From JAXLQL01 sp046331625 (GTDB lineage Bacteria > Acidobacteriota > Terriglobia > Bryobacterales > Bryobacteraceae): DNA of 64,000 bases. Under the pieces are notes generated by a model. That model did not search any database. It saw only the letters and a list, made by a program, of their open reading frames with translations, and was not told the DNA's origin. The stretch lies in contig JAXLQL010000014.1 of NCBI GenBank assembly GCA_046331625.1, forward strand, positions 1 through 64,000, in the 5' to 3' direction. Both the position numbers and the translations under genes were made by a program. Below, one piece after another: positions 26,271-35,089 of the stretch (position 1 is the first letter of the stretch; every line of letters starts with the position of its first letter).

Positions 26271-27836
26271 ATGCTCCCGCTTGTCCTTTGCGCCGCGATC
26301 CAAGTCGGATCACTGAAACAGCTCTTCATCGATCACAAATTCATCGAGTCCGCCGAGGGCATTCGCCTCACTGCGCACGCTCCGGTGCAGACGCACGAGA
26401 AGCTGGTCACGCCCGACCAGCCCTGGGAACGCGACACGCGCATCGGCAGTTACTCCACGGTGGTGGACGAGAACGGCAAGGTCCGGCTCTGGTACAACGT
26501 GCACGCCGGCGAGCCGGAGCCCGGGAAGAATCCGCCCTTCATGGGAATGGCTTACGCCGAGTCGCGAGACGGGCTCCACTTCGCCAAGCCGGTGCTCGGT
26601 CTGGTGGAACGCAACGGTTCGCGCGAAAACAATCTCGTCATGCCGCCGGACCCGAAGCTGCTCACCGTGGGAGGCGGCACCGTCTGGATCGACGAGAACC
26701 CGCGAGCCAAGCCCGACGCGCGCTACCGCTCGTGGAGCAAGCTGTACCCGGCCAAGGGGAGCGGCATCCGGGGTCCGCATCGCGTGTGGAGTTCGCCCGA
26801 TGGCTTGCATTGGAAGCTCGACGAGACGCTGGTCACCGGACTTCGCGCCGCCGACACGCAGCCTTCGTGGTTCTGGGATTCGCGTGTGGGCCGCTACATC
26901 GGTTACTCGCGCGAGTGGGTGCGGGAGAAATCCGGCTTCGGGGCGCGCATGGCATCTTACAACGAGTCGGACGATTTGTTTCACTGGGACTCGACTTACT
27001 TCGCGCTGGGTCCGGACGAACGCGACAACGCCGTGGCGCCGGCGGTGGAGATCGATGCGGCGCGAATGCTGGCGAAGGGCGAGGATGTGATTCCGCCTGC
27101 GGCACAGCGGCGAGCGGCCGAGACGGGCGGCGCGGATCAGGTGCTCACGCCGACGTCGCCGCTGGACTTCTACGGGCCCGGCGTGTTCCCTTACGAAGGC
27201 GTCTACATCGCGCTGATCCCGGTGTTTCATCATTGGCGCGGAGACCGGCACGAGTCGTGGCCGTCGACGTCGGATGTCCAGTTGGCCGTGAGTCGCGATG
27301 GGCGGCACTTCACTCGACCCGGGAATCGGGAGCCGTTCTTGCGGACAGGTCCAGATGGCAGTTGGGATTCGAAATGGCTCTACCCGGTGTTGCGCCCGAT
27401 TCGGCGCGGCGGGGAGCTGTGGATCTACTACTTCGGTACGAACCACGATCACGCGGGCCGGCTGGACGCCAAGGCCAAGGCGCAGGAAGGCGCGATCTCG
27501 CGGGCGATTCTACGAGCCGACGGGTTCGTGGCGGCGGAAGCCGAGTACGAAGGCGGCACGATGATGACGCCTCCGATCGAGTTTCAAGGCAAGCGGCTCG
27601 AACTCAACCTGGATACGGGCGCGGGTGGCGTGGCGCGAGTGGAGATCGTAGAAGAATCGGGCAAACCGATTCCGGGGTATGCGTTGACCGACGCGGACGC
27701 AATCAATGGCGACAACGTGCGGGCGGTCGCTTCGTGGGGCGGGCGAAGCGATGTCTCGGTGCTGGCGGGCAAGCCAGTGCGGCTCCGGTTCAAGATGCGG
27801 TCGGCGCGGTTGTATGCCTTCCAGTTCGTACCGTGA
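26271..27836 (+). CDS. Secreted beta-propeller, GH32/GH43-like
   Basis: 521 residues with a short hydrophobic start (MLPLVLCAAIQVGSL). Motifs match the five-bladed propeller of GH-J/F-type proteins: VVDENGKVRLWYNVHAGE, MGMAYAESRDGLHFAKP, HRVWSSPDGLHWKLDE, ASYNESDDLFHWDS, DVQLAVSRDGRHFTRPG and LWIYYFGTNHDH. These S-x-DG-x-x-F/W repeats are typical of acidobacterial and planctomycete proteins annotated as GH32 N-terminal-like. A C-terminal beta-sandwich starts around MMTPPIEFQGKRLELNLD. No catalytic triad could be assigned. Divergent from the PSD1 gene. Confidence 0.7.
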   Translation: MLPLVLCAAIQVGSLKQLFIDHKFIESAEGIRLTAHAPVQTHEKLVTPDQPWERDTRIGSYSTVVDENGKVRLWYNVHAGEPEPGKNPPFMGMAYAESRDGLHFAKPVLGLVERNGSRENNLVMPPDPKLLTVGGGTVWIDENPRAKPDARYRSWSKLYPAKGSGIRGPHRVWSSPDGLHWKLDETLVTGLRAADTQPSWFWDSRVGRYIGYSREWVREKSGFGARMASYNESDDLFHWDSTYFALGPDERDNAVAPAVEIDAARMLAKGEDVIPPAAQRRAAETGGADQVLTPTSPLDFYGPGVFPYEGVYIALIPVFHHWRGDRHESWPSTSDVQLAVSRDGRHFTRPGNREPFLRTGPDGSWDSKWLYPVLRPIRRGGELWIYYFGTNHDHAGRLDAKAKAQEGAISRAILRADGFVAAEAEYEGGTMMTPPIEFQGKRLELNLDTGAGGVARVEIVEESGKPIPGYALTDADAINGDNVRAVASWGGRSDVSVLAGKPVRLRFKMRSARLYAFQFVP

Positions 27837-27842
27837 GGCTGA

Positions 27843-29009
27843 CTACTCGGGCTGGAACTCCACGGTTTCGGAAACGCTGACGCGATCGCGAGCCTTCACC
27901 TCGAGGCGCACGCGCACGTCTTTGCTACCCCGGCGATAGATCGCGGACCCGGCCTGGAGTTGTGCCTGGTCCAGGCTGACCACTTTTTCCACGCCACCAT
28001 CGGTGATGTAGAGCACGCCCCGCGAGGACGCAGCCACGGCCGGCGATGTGCGGTTCCATCGCAAGTGGAGCCCGTCGCCAGAGGGCGTCAACGTCAGCCC
28101 AAGCGAGTAGGCGTCTTGGTTCAACGGATTCGGCAGTTGCGAACTGACACTCATCCAGGAATGGGCGCCGATCGCCACTCCGAGCAGCAGGAAGATGAAC
28201 GACAACGGGACCCAACGCCAATCGGCTTTGATGCGATAGGGTTTCTTCTCGCCCTCGGCCGGAGGCAATGCGAATCGCTTTTCGTCGGCGATGATGCGTG
28301 GCTTGCTCTCTTGATCAGCGGCTGACCGCAGGCGCGAGGTCACCGCGGGACCCACATTCGGAGCCTTGGCCGGACCATTCGTTGGCCGCCGGTCTCGGGG
28401 CATCTCGATCGGACCCGGGCGGTCTCCGCCGAGTTCGGTTCTGCGGAAGGGAAATTCCTGATAGCTCGATTCGGAATGAATCTCGCCTCCCTCCCGGATG
28501 AACAGGGCGCCGATGCTCGTGCGCGTGGCGAACGGCTTCACCAGCATCGCGATCGACGACTCTTCGGGGAAGTAGCCCTCGTATATGCGGAGATCATCTT
28601 CGGTGAGCCCGAGGCCATCTCGCGTATGGCTCCGGTAGAAGCCGACCGCGTAGGTTCGCCGGCCTTCCTGCTTGCGCCAACGAGACAGTGTCTCTTCGAA
28701 GCGCATCAGGTCTTCGTCATTGAGGACCCACGTCATCCCCTTGGCGTGTTGGCACGGGACGGGCTCGAAATCATCCACCTGGACCACGTAGCGCCCGTCG
28801 TCTTGCTGGGTTACGGACCCCAGCAAGATCCCGCCCATCTCGACTCCTCGCCGGGGAACTACTCCGAATCCTCGCAGGATCTCTTTTAGTAGCCGGTCGA
28901 CGAGGTCCAACTCGAGGCGCACCAATACCGGCTTGCCGTCGATCTGCCAGGTATAGTAGTTCGACGGTGCCGGGTCAGTGTTTGCCGTTAGACTCAAGCT
29001 TTCGGTCAT
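27843..29009 (-). CDS. JAB/MPN-like membrane protein with incomplete JAMM motif
   Basis: 388 residues. Residues 55-140 follow the Prok-JAB pattern: E57-x2-G in VEMGGILLGSV, then VGFYRSHTRDGLGLTEDD at 122-139, where active proteins have H-x-H-P...S-x2-D. Here the first His is Arg126, the Pro is Thr and the Ser is Thr136, so only His128 and Asp139 remain and metallopeptidase activity is doubtful. A membrane segment WVPLSFIFLLLGVAIGAHSWM lies near residue 270, leaving a roughly 100-residue beta-rich C-terminal domain on the other side. I believe similar architectures occur only in acidobacteria. Divergent from rsmI. Confidence 0.6.
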   Translation of the reverse strand: MTESLSLTANTDPAPSNYYTWQIDGKPVLVRLELDLVDRLLKEILRGFGVVPRRGVEMGGILLGSVTQQDDGRYVVQVDDFEPVPCQHAKGMTWVLNDEDLMRFEETLSRWRKQEGRRTYAVGFYRSHTRDGLGLTEDDLRIYEGYFPEESSIAMLVKPFATRTSIGALFIREGGEIHSESSYQEFPFRRTELGGDRPGPIEMPRDRRPTNGPAKAPNVGPAVTSRLRSAADQESKPRIIADEKRFALPPAEGEKKPYRIKADWRWVPLSFIFLLLGVAIGAHSWMSVSSQLPNPLNQDAYSLGLTLTPSGDGLHLRWNRTSPAVAASSRGVLYITDGGVEKVVSLDQAQLQAGSAIYRRGSKDVRVRLEVKARDRVSVSETVEFQPE

Positions 29010-29151
29010 ATCCGCTCAGTATGCAATCGCGCGGCCCATTTGCCGCTGATGACCGCTCACTTCCGTCCTATCGGAGGGTTAGGGCAAAACCTTGAGGGTC
29101 CGCGACCCCTGTACCCCTTAGATTCGCCGGGTGGGATACTGACCTGAAGGC

Positions 29152-29982
29152 ATGGCCGGCACCCTCTACATTGTCGCAACTCCCATCGGCAACCTGGAAG
29201 ACATCACGTTTCGCGCCGTGGCGGTGCTGAAATCGGTTTCCGCGATTGCCTGTGAAGACACTCGCCAGACCCGTAAGTTGTTGGATCACTTCGGCATCTC
29301 GACCCCAGCCCTCAGCTACCACGAGCACAACGAAGCCGCCCGCGCGGCCGAACTCGGCTTTCGGCTCGCGGCTGGCGAGAGCATTGCTCTTGTCTCAGAC
29401 GCCGGGACGCCGCTGATCTCGGATCCAGGCTATCGCCTGGTGGCTCAGGCGATCGAGCAGGGAGCCGCGGTCGTGCCGATTCCCGGCGCCTGCGCCGCCG
29501 TCGCCGCGCTTAGCGCAAGTGGACTCGCGACCGATGAGTTTCATTTCGGAGGCTTCCTTTCCCCCAAAAGGGGACGCCGCCGTTCCGAATTGGAACCGCT
29601 GCGGCAGGCTGGATTCACCGCGATCTTCTACGAAGCGCCGCACCGGATCGTGGAGACGCTTGCCGACATCGCCGAGGTGCTCGGACCCGCGCGCCCGGTG
29701 GTGGTGGCGCGCGAGGTCAGCAAGCTCCACGAAGAATTCCTGCGGGGCACGGCGCAGTCGGTGCATGACGAACTGGCCCGCCGCGAGTCGGTGAAAGGCG
29801 AGATCACGCTGCTCATCGGGAAGCCCGAGGCCGCCGCCACCGTGGCCGACCCGGCCAGCCTCCGCGACCAAGTAGAGCGCCTTGCCGCGAGTGGTGTCTC
29901 GCGCATGGACGCCATCAAGCAAGTGGCGCATGCGCACGGCATCGGAAAGCGCCACCTCTACAAGATCATGGAGGAAGCCTGA
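29152..29982 (+). CDS. rsmI: 16S rRNA (cytidine1402-2'-O)-methyltransferase
   Basis: 276 residues. SAM-dependent tetrapyrrole-methylase fold: LYIVATPIGNLEDITFRAV at the N-terminus, CEDTRQTRKLLDHFGI, ALVSDAGTPLISDPGYRLV (SAM loop), VVPIPGACAAVAALSASGL and FYEAPHRIVETLADI. The C-terminal helix with KQVAHAHGIGKRHLYK is also characteristic. Methylates C1402 in the decoding centre together with RsmH. Length and motifs match the family. The next gene begins 15 bp later but is functionally unrelated. Confidence 0.96.
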   Translation: MAGTLYIVATPIGNLEDITFRAVAVLKSVSAIACEDTRQTRKLLDHFGISTPALSYHEHNEAARAAELGFRLAAGESIALVSDAGTPLISDPGYRLVAQAIEQGAAVVPIPGACAAVAALSASGLATDEFHFGGFLSPKRGRRRSELEPLRQAGFTAIFYEAPHRIVETLADIAEVLGPARPVVVAREVSKLHEEFLRGTAQSVHDELARRESVKGEITLLIGKPEAAATVADPASLRDQVERLAASGVSRMDAIKQVAHAHGIGKRHLYKIMEEA

Positions 29983-29997
29983 AAGGATGGAGGAGAA

Positions 29998-31332
29998 ATG
30001 AACCGCCGCCATTTCCTGGGAGCCCTCGCCGGGCCCGCGCTCGCTCAGCCCGAGGTCCGCCCGCCCAACGTGCTGCTGATCCTCTTCGACAAGTGCCGCA
30101 CCGACGCCATCGGCTGCTATGGCGAACGCAAGATCGCGACGCCGCACATTGACGCGCTGGCAACGGAAGGAGTCCGCTTCGCGAACGCGTATACGGTACA
30201 GGCACTGTGCGGTCCGGCGCGGGCTTCCATACTCACGGGCAAGTATCCGCACGCGCACGGACTGCGGCGGAACGTCTATCCCACGCCGCGCTATCGCTTC
30301 AATACGAACTATGACGATCCGATCCCGGATCCGTTTCGCGATCCGCGCTTCGAGATCTGGGACAACTTCCCGTTCCTGCTGAACAACGCTGGCTACGCCA
30401 CCGGATGCGTGGGCAAGTGGCATCTCGGACCTGGAAATCCGGGCTTCTTCGACGATTTCAAAGGATTCAACTCGGTGCTGCGGCACTGGGTGGGCGAGCC
30501 GCATCGCTCGCGCTACCGGCCCGATGTCCACACCGATGACGCGCTGCGATTCATCGATCAGAACGCGGCTCGGCCCTGGTTCCTCTATCAGAGTTACTAT
30601 GCTCCGCATGAGCCGCTCGATCCGCCCCAGGAATGGCTAGCGCGGTATGCGGGGCAAGAGAACGCCGATTACTGGGCCACGGTCGCGCACCTGGATCATT
30701 GCGTGGGCCGGATGGTCGAGGCGCTGCGGCACCGTGGCATCCTCGATGACACGCTCGTCATCGTCACCACCGACCACGGCCGCACGTTCATCGATCGTCC
30801 CGGTTCGGCCGAGGGCATTGCGCTGTCGTACGAGGAAGTGGCGCGCGTGCCCTTGATCGTGCGCTATCCACGTCTGTTGCCGCGAGGAAAAGTCTGGCGA
30901 GCCGGAGTCACCACGGCCGATCTGATGCCTACGATCCTCGAAGCCTGCAACGTGTCGCTTGCGCAAGGCATGGCCGGGATGAACGCGACGCCCGTGATTC
31001 AGTCGCGAAGCTTGATTGGGGAACTGCGAGGCGAAGACCGTTGGACGCGTCCGATCGTCATGGAGAATGTTCCGCAGAAGGGAATCGATGGCTCCTACTA
31101 CGAGGAACGAGCGATCCGCACCGAGCGATGGAAGATGATCGTGCGTAAGTTCGAGGTCCGGCCCAATCTGCGGCCGGGCGAGCTTTACGATCTCAGCGCG
31201 GATCGGGGGGAGACGCGCAATCTGTGGTCCCAACGGCCGGAGGTGGTGAAGGATCTGGCGTCGCAATTGGTGCGATGGGGGCAGGAGGCGAAAGACACGA
31301 TGGCGGTGGAGCTGGGGATAGGGGCGGGTTAG
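29998..31332 (+). CDS. Sulfatase (type I, formylglycine)
   Basis: 444 residues with a short Tat-type leader MNRRHFLGALAGPALAQPE. Sulfatase core: NVLLILFDKCRTDAIGCYG, TPHIDALATEGVRFANAY, and CGPARASILTG with the C-x-P-x-R Cys for formylglycine. Further metal and substrate residues: GKWHLGPGNPGFFDDF, and IVTTDHGRTFIDRPGSAEG. The C-terminal region ends in NLWSQRPEVVKDLASQLV. In the first position of the DxD-type metal site the usual second Asp is replaced by Lys (FDKCRTD), which deserves note. AGGAGAA precedes the start by 3 nt. Substrate unknown. Confidence 0.92.
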   Translation: MNRRHFLGALAGPALAQPEVRPPNVLLILFDKCRTDAIGCYGERKIATPHIDALATEGVRFANAYTVQALCGPARASILTGKYPHAHGLRRNVYPTPRYRFNTNYDDPIPDPFRDPRFEIWDNFPFLLNNAGYATGCVGKWHLGPGNPGFFDDFKGFNSVLRHWVGEPHRSRYRPDVHTDDALRFIDQNAARPWFLYQSYYAPHEPLDPPQEWLARYAGQENADYWATVAHLDHCVGRMVEALRHRGILDDTLVIVTTDHGRTFIDRPGSAEGIALSYEEVARVPLIVRYPRLLPRGKVWRAGVTTADLMPTILEACNVSLAQGMAGMNATPVIQSRSLIGELRGEDRWTRPIVMENVPQKGIDGSYYEERAIRTERWKMIVRKFEVRPNLRPGELYDLSADRGETRNLWSQRPEVVKDLASQLVRWGQEAKDTMAVELGIGAG

Positions 31333-31370
31333 TTGATTTCCGGAAGAGCCAAGGGCTGGTGCGTGGGCCG

Positions 31371-31414
31371 GCAGCGGGACTGAAGTCCCGCGCAGGCTGA
31401 AGCCCGCCCCACAC
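31371..31414. repeat. Double-hairpin intergenic repeat, copy 4
   Basis: GCAGCGGGACTGAAGTCCCG then CGCAGGCTGAAGCCCGCCCC and ACAC, with both palindromic cores present. Located between the sulfatase end and the DHFR-like gene, two genes that converge, where a bidirectional stem-loop could help terminate transcription. Confidence 0.9.
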
Positions 31415-31470
31415 GGCACGGCCACTGCCAATGTGGATGTCGCAGCGGGCGACGCCTTCGACGAAGTCTG

Positions 31471-32037
31471 CTACTTCCGGACGTCGTAGTGCAACTCCAC
31501 CATGCCGTTCTTGTACGCATTCACGGCTCGGAGATGCAGCGCGGTGTCCCGGTCGAGCCCCGAGAAGAATGAGATGCCGTCGCCAATGAGGACCGGCACG
31601 ATCGAGTAGCGTAACTCGTCTGCCAGCCCGAGCCGAAGGCACGCGCTTGCCACGGTGCCGCCTCCCACAGACCAGATATTGCGGTAGCTCGGCCTCAGCC
31701 GCGCATTCACGAGGTCCGCGAGATCGCCCGCGAAAAACTCAACCGACTGGCGCGTGCGCGGTAGGTCGCGGCTTGTGAGCACGATCACCGGAGTGTCGCC
31801 GTACGCCCACCCGAGGCCCTTGGCCTCGAAGCCCAACGCGGTCTCATAGGTCCGCGACCCCATCACGTAACAGTCGATTGTCGCCAGGAACTCCGCGACA
31901 AACTCGGGGTCCATGGTCTTTCCGTCTTCGAAGGTGTCGGCGGTCTCGAGCCAGTCCACGCTGCCGTCCTTGCGCGCGATGAATCCGTCGAGGCTTGCCA
32001 CCATATGAATGGTTACGCGCGAGTTCATGGGTTCCAT
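31471..32037 (-). CDS. RibD/DHFR-fold reductase family protein
   Basis: About 188 residues. VTIHMVASLDGFIARKDGSV at the start, then CYVMGSRTYETALGF, VIVLTSRDLPRTRQSVEFFA, RNIWSVGGGTVASACLRLGL and DELRYSIVPVLIGDGISFF: the RibD C-terminal/DHFR-like family that binds NADPH. Many members are annotated dihydrofolate reductase but act on other pterin-like or unknown substrates. The frame is open to 32211, but ATG 32037 or 32028 are the only starts outside the preceding gene. It directly follows the CBM9-like gene. Confidence 0.85.
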   Translation of the reverse strand: MEPMNSRVTIHMVASLDGFIARKDGSVDWLETADTFEDGKTMDPEFVAEFLATIDCYVMGSRTYETALGFEAKGLGWAYGDTPVIVLTSRDLPRTRQSVEFFAGDLADLVNARLRPSYRNIWSVGGGTVASACLRLGLADELRYSIVPVLIGDGISFFSGLDRDTALHLRAVNAYKNGMVELHYDVRK

Positions 32038-32039
32038 TC

Positions 32040-32807
32040 TCAATTCGCCTTTTCGGCGAACGTCACGTAGCCCCAAGTCTCCGGCTGATGCATGTCGATC
32101 ACTCCCTGCGGCGACCACACCCAGTTGTCCTCTTTGATTCCCGCAGGCTTGACGTATTTCCCTCCGCGAACGTCGAGCTTCCACTCGACCCGCGAGAAGT
32201 TCACACGCCACGTCTCACCTGGCTTCGGCGCCACGGCCGGCCTCGGACCGCGATTGAACGCGCTCCACGGAAACGCCATCTCCACGCTCCAGCCACGGTC
32301 GCGATCGGCGGGACGGTTGAGCGTGCCGTCCATGTGTACGGCAGTGCGCAGGCCGGGAATCGACCAGGAATTGTCGGCCTTGCCCTGGTGCTTGTAGCGC
32401 TTGGGGAGAAACAGGTCCCAACCGGTGTTCAGAGCGTTGATCTCGAACTCGAAGTAGTTCAGTCCGTCGCCATCGGGATCGAGGAACACCTCGAAGTCGT
32501 TCTCGTGGAAGATCACCGAATCATGCTTGCGATAGGTGGCCCAGAGATCCGGCTCTTCCATCTCGGCGCCGATGTAGAAGTAGCGATCGTCCCAGAGCAT
32601 CTTGGCGCGGGTGCGATAGCGCGGGGCGGGCTTGCCGTTGCCTTCGATGTCGATGAAGAGATCGGTCCACGGCGCACTTGGCCAAGCTGCGTCGTCGAGC
32701 TTGCCGTCGATGCGCGGTTCGGCCGTCGCGCGAGGACACGTGTAGCGCTTCGGCTCGGCGGCGGCGAGCAAGGCCACCGCGGCCAAGCCCACTACCAGAG
32801 CTTGCAC
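32040..32807 (-). CDS. CBM9-like secreted carbohydrate-binding protein
   Basis: About 255 residues. Leader VQALVVGLAAVALLAAAEPK, then the CBM9/DOMON-like fold: EPRIDGKLDDAAWPSAPWTD, KMLWDDRYFYIGAEMEEPDL, HDSVIFHENDFEVFLDPDGD, and YFEFEINALNTGWDLFLPK. The terminal part (DNWVWSPQGVIDMHQPETWG) is the family ending. CBM9 modules bind xylan or reducing sugar ends; here the protein is stand-alone. GTG 32807 lies in the last codons of the M13 peptidase gene; the longer start at 32849 would run further into that gene. Same strand as the peptidase, so possibly co-transcribed. Confidence 0.82.
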   Translation of the reverse strand: MQALVVGLAAVALLAAAEPKRYTCPRATAEPRIDGKLDDAAWPSAPWTDLFIDIEGNGKPAPRYRTRAKMLWDDRYFYIGAEMEEPDLWATYRKHDSVIFHENDFEVFLDPDGDGLNYFEFEINALNTGWDLFLPKRYKHQGKADNSWSIPGLRTAVHMDGTLNRPADRDRGWSVEMAFPWSAFNRGPRPAVAPKPGETWRVNFSRVEWKLDVRGGKYVKPAGIKEDNWVWSPQGVIDMHQPETWGYVTFAEKAN

Positions 32808-34801
32808 TGCTTTTCCACGGGCCGCACCATCGCGTCTCCGAGCTTGCACTGGAACGCGCGGTGGAACTCAGGCATGTTCTGCAAGGTCCCGATGGCCCGG
32901 TAGCGGCCGAGCGGATGCGGATCGGTCTGCAGGCGGAGCCGGGCGGCTTCGTCGCGAATCGCGCCGCCCCACACTTGCGCGAACGAGAGGAAGAATCGCT
33001 GATCTCCGGTGAAGCCGTCGATCACAGGCGCCTCTTTGCCGCCGAGCGAACGGCGATAGGCGCGATAGGCGATGGTGAGTCCGCCCAAGTCGCCGAGCGC
33101 TTCGCCGGTGACGAGCTTGCCGTTGTGCTTCACGCCCGGGATGCCTTCGAAGCTATCGAACTGATCCACGATGCATCCGGCGCGTTCTTCGAACTTCTTG
33201 CGGTCCTCGGGTGTCCACCAGTTCTTCAGGTTCCCGTCGGCGGCGAACTTCGACCCTTGATCGTCGAAGCCGTGCCCCATCTCGTGGCCGATCACCGCGC
33301 CGATGGCGCCGTAGTTGCGCGCGTCGTCGGAGTCGAGCACGAACATGGGCGGCTGCAGGATCCCTGCTGGAAACACGATTTCGTTCGAGAGCGAGGAGTA
33401 GTAGGCATTGACGGTGGGCGGAGTCATGCGCCACTCGTTGCGATCCACCGGCATGTTGACTTGGGAGAGGTTGCGTTTGCGCTCGAAGCCATGCGCGGCC
33501 ATGAGGTTCTTCACGTGCGCCTTGGGATCGGGTGACACGCTCGAATAGTCGCGGAATTTGTCCGGATACCCGATCTTCGCCACAAACGCCTTCAGCTTGG
33601 TGCGAGCCTGCTCGCGTGTGGCGTCACTCATCCATTCGAGGTTCTGGAAACTTTCGTCGAAGGCGGCGCGGAGATTTTCGATGAGTTCGCTCATGCGGCG
33701 CTTGGCGTCGCCGGGAAAGTGCTTCTTCACGTAGACCTCGCCGAGCGCTTCGCCGAGCGAGGAATTCACCGAGTTGACGCAGCGCTCCCAGCGCGGCTGC
33801 ATTTCCTTTACGCCGCGGAGTACGGTTTGGTCAAAAGCGAAGTTCTCTCGAACGAAATCATCGGACATCGCCGGAGCCAGTTCATCGAGCACGCGCCAAC
33901 GCAGGTAATCTTTCCAATCGTCGAGCGGCGCGGACTCGAGCTGCCGGCTGAACTCCTTGGCCAGCTCCGGCTCCATCAGATTGATCTTGGCGGCGGCTGC
34001 AACGTTCGCCGAAGCGAGATATCCTTTCCAGTCGAAGTTGGGCGCGGTGCGTGCGAGTTCCTCCACTGTGAGGATGTGGTAGCGCGCATACGGATCGCGG
34101 CGCGCCACATTGGTGAGCGTCGCTTCGGCGAGCTTGGTCTCGAGCGCCATGACGCGCTGAGTGATTGCAGCTGCCTTCTCCGAAGGTTCGCCCGCTAGCA
34201 CGAACATCTTCGCCATGTACTTGACGAACTCAGCGCGGATCGATTCGGACTTGGCGTCTTTGCGCGTGTAGTAGTCGCGGTCAGGAAGCGAAAGTCCGCC
34301 GGGAACCAGGTGCGCGATGTTGGTCTTCGAGTCCTTGTAGTCGGCCGAGACGCGGACTCGAATCGGAAGATCGAACGATTGCGCGTCGAGGCTCCACATG
34401 GCGCGCAGCAGCGAAGGCCGGTCCTGCACGGTGAGGATCGGCTTCCAGGCTTCCTGGAGCGGCTTGACGCCGAGTGCCCGGATCGCATCGGTGTCCATGC
34501 ACGCGGCGTAGAAGTTGCCGATGCGGGCCATGTTGCTTCCGCGCGGCGCGCGCTTGTCGCTGCTCGCCTGTTCGAGAATCGCGCGCAGATTCTCGCGGTT
34601 CGCCTTGCTGAGCACTTCGAACTTGCTCCAGCGGGAGAATTCGGCTGGAATCGGGTTTGTGGAGAGCCATTTTCCGTTGGCGAATTTGTAGAAGTCGTCG
34701 CACGGCGCGCAGGTGCGATCAATCCCCTCTACGTCGATTCCGGACTTCTGCGCTGCAAGAATGGCAGACAGCGCCGCTGAGAGAAGCAATACTCGGGACA
34801 T
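32792..34801 (-). CDS. M13-family zinc metallopeptidase (neprilysin-like)
   Basis: 669 residues, exported (MSRVLLLSAALSAILAAQKSG). Peptidase M13 cleaves peptides of less than about 40 residues. CAPCDDFYKFANGKWL near residue 35 is the M13 N-terminal signature. The catalytic domain has VNAYYSSLSNEIVFPAGILQ (substrate-binding Asn-Ala-Tyr), VIGHEMGHGFDDQGS (HExxH) near residue 505, and GEALGDLGGLTIAYRAY (third zinc ligand Glu plus the Asp) near 567. The C-terminal ends in the usual VRPVEKQCKLW. Full length for the family. Extracytoplasmic. Confidence 0.95.
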   Translation of the reverse strand: MSRVLLLSAALSAILAAQKSGIDVEGIDRTCAPCDDFYKFANGKWLSTNPIPAEFSRWSKFEVLSKANRENLRAILEQASSDKRAPRGSNMARIGNFYAACMDTDAIRALGVKPLQEAWKPILTVQDRPSLLRAMWSLDAQSFDLPIRVRVSADYKDSKTNIAHLVPGGLSLPDRDYYTRKDAKSESIRAEFVKYMAKMFVLAGEPSEKAAAITQRVMALETKLAEATLTNVARRDPYARYHILTVEELARTAPNFDWKGYLASANVAAAAKINLMEPELAKEFSRQLESAPLDDWKDYLRWRVLDELAPAMSDDFVRENFAFDQTVLRGVKEMQPRWERCVNSVNSSLGEALGEVYVKKHFPGDAKRRMSELIENLRAAFDESFQNLEWMSDATREQARTKLKAFVAKIGYPDKFRDYSSVSPDPKAHVKNLMAAHGFERKRNLSQVNMPVDRNEWRMTPPTVNAYYSSLSNEIVFPAGILQPPMFVLDSDDARNYGAIGAVIGHEMGHGFDDQGSKFAADGNLKNWWTPEDRKKFEERAGCIVDQFDSFEGIPGVKHNGKLVTGEALGDLGGLTIAYRAYRRSLGGKEAPVIDGFTGDQRFFLSFAQVWGGAIRDEAARLRLQTDPHPLGRYRAIGTLQNMPEFHRAFQCKLGDAMVRPVEKQCKLW

Positions 34802-35042
34802 CGTTACTACGATAATATCCCGGAGTCCGGACGGCGCTGTCGCGGTTCCCTTTGCGGCGGTCGCGCGTCGAGCGCCGCATTGATTGTCGCGCCAAGCCCG
34901 CGAGCGCCAGTGGGTCAGTGAGCACGTAGCATGTCGGAGCCGGCATGTTTTTCACAGCCTCGGCGCGATAGCCGGCAGCGGGACTGAAGCGCGTATGGCG
35001 GGGCGCCGATCCAAGGGCTTGAAATTCGCTGCGCCGCCCGGA

Positions 35043-35088
35043 CGGCGGGACTGAAAGTCCCGCTGCAGGCTGAAAGCCTGCCCCACAG
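35043..35088. repeat. Double-hairpin intergenic repeat, copy 5
   Basis: CGGCGGGACTGAAAGTCCCG, then CTGCAGGCTGAAAGCCTGCC and CCACAG. Both loops carry one extra A compared with other copies, but the stems are preserved, which suggests that the fold is under constraint or that copies mutate by loop slippage. A partial copy (GCAGCGGGACTGAAG) sits 68 bp away at about 34975. Confidence 0.85.
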
Positions 35089-35089
35089 C

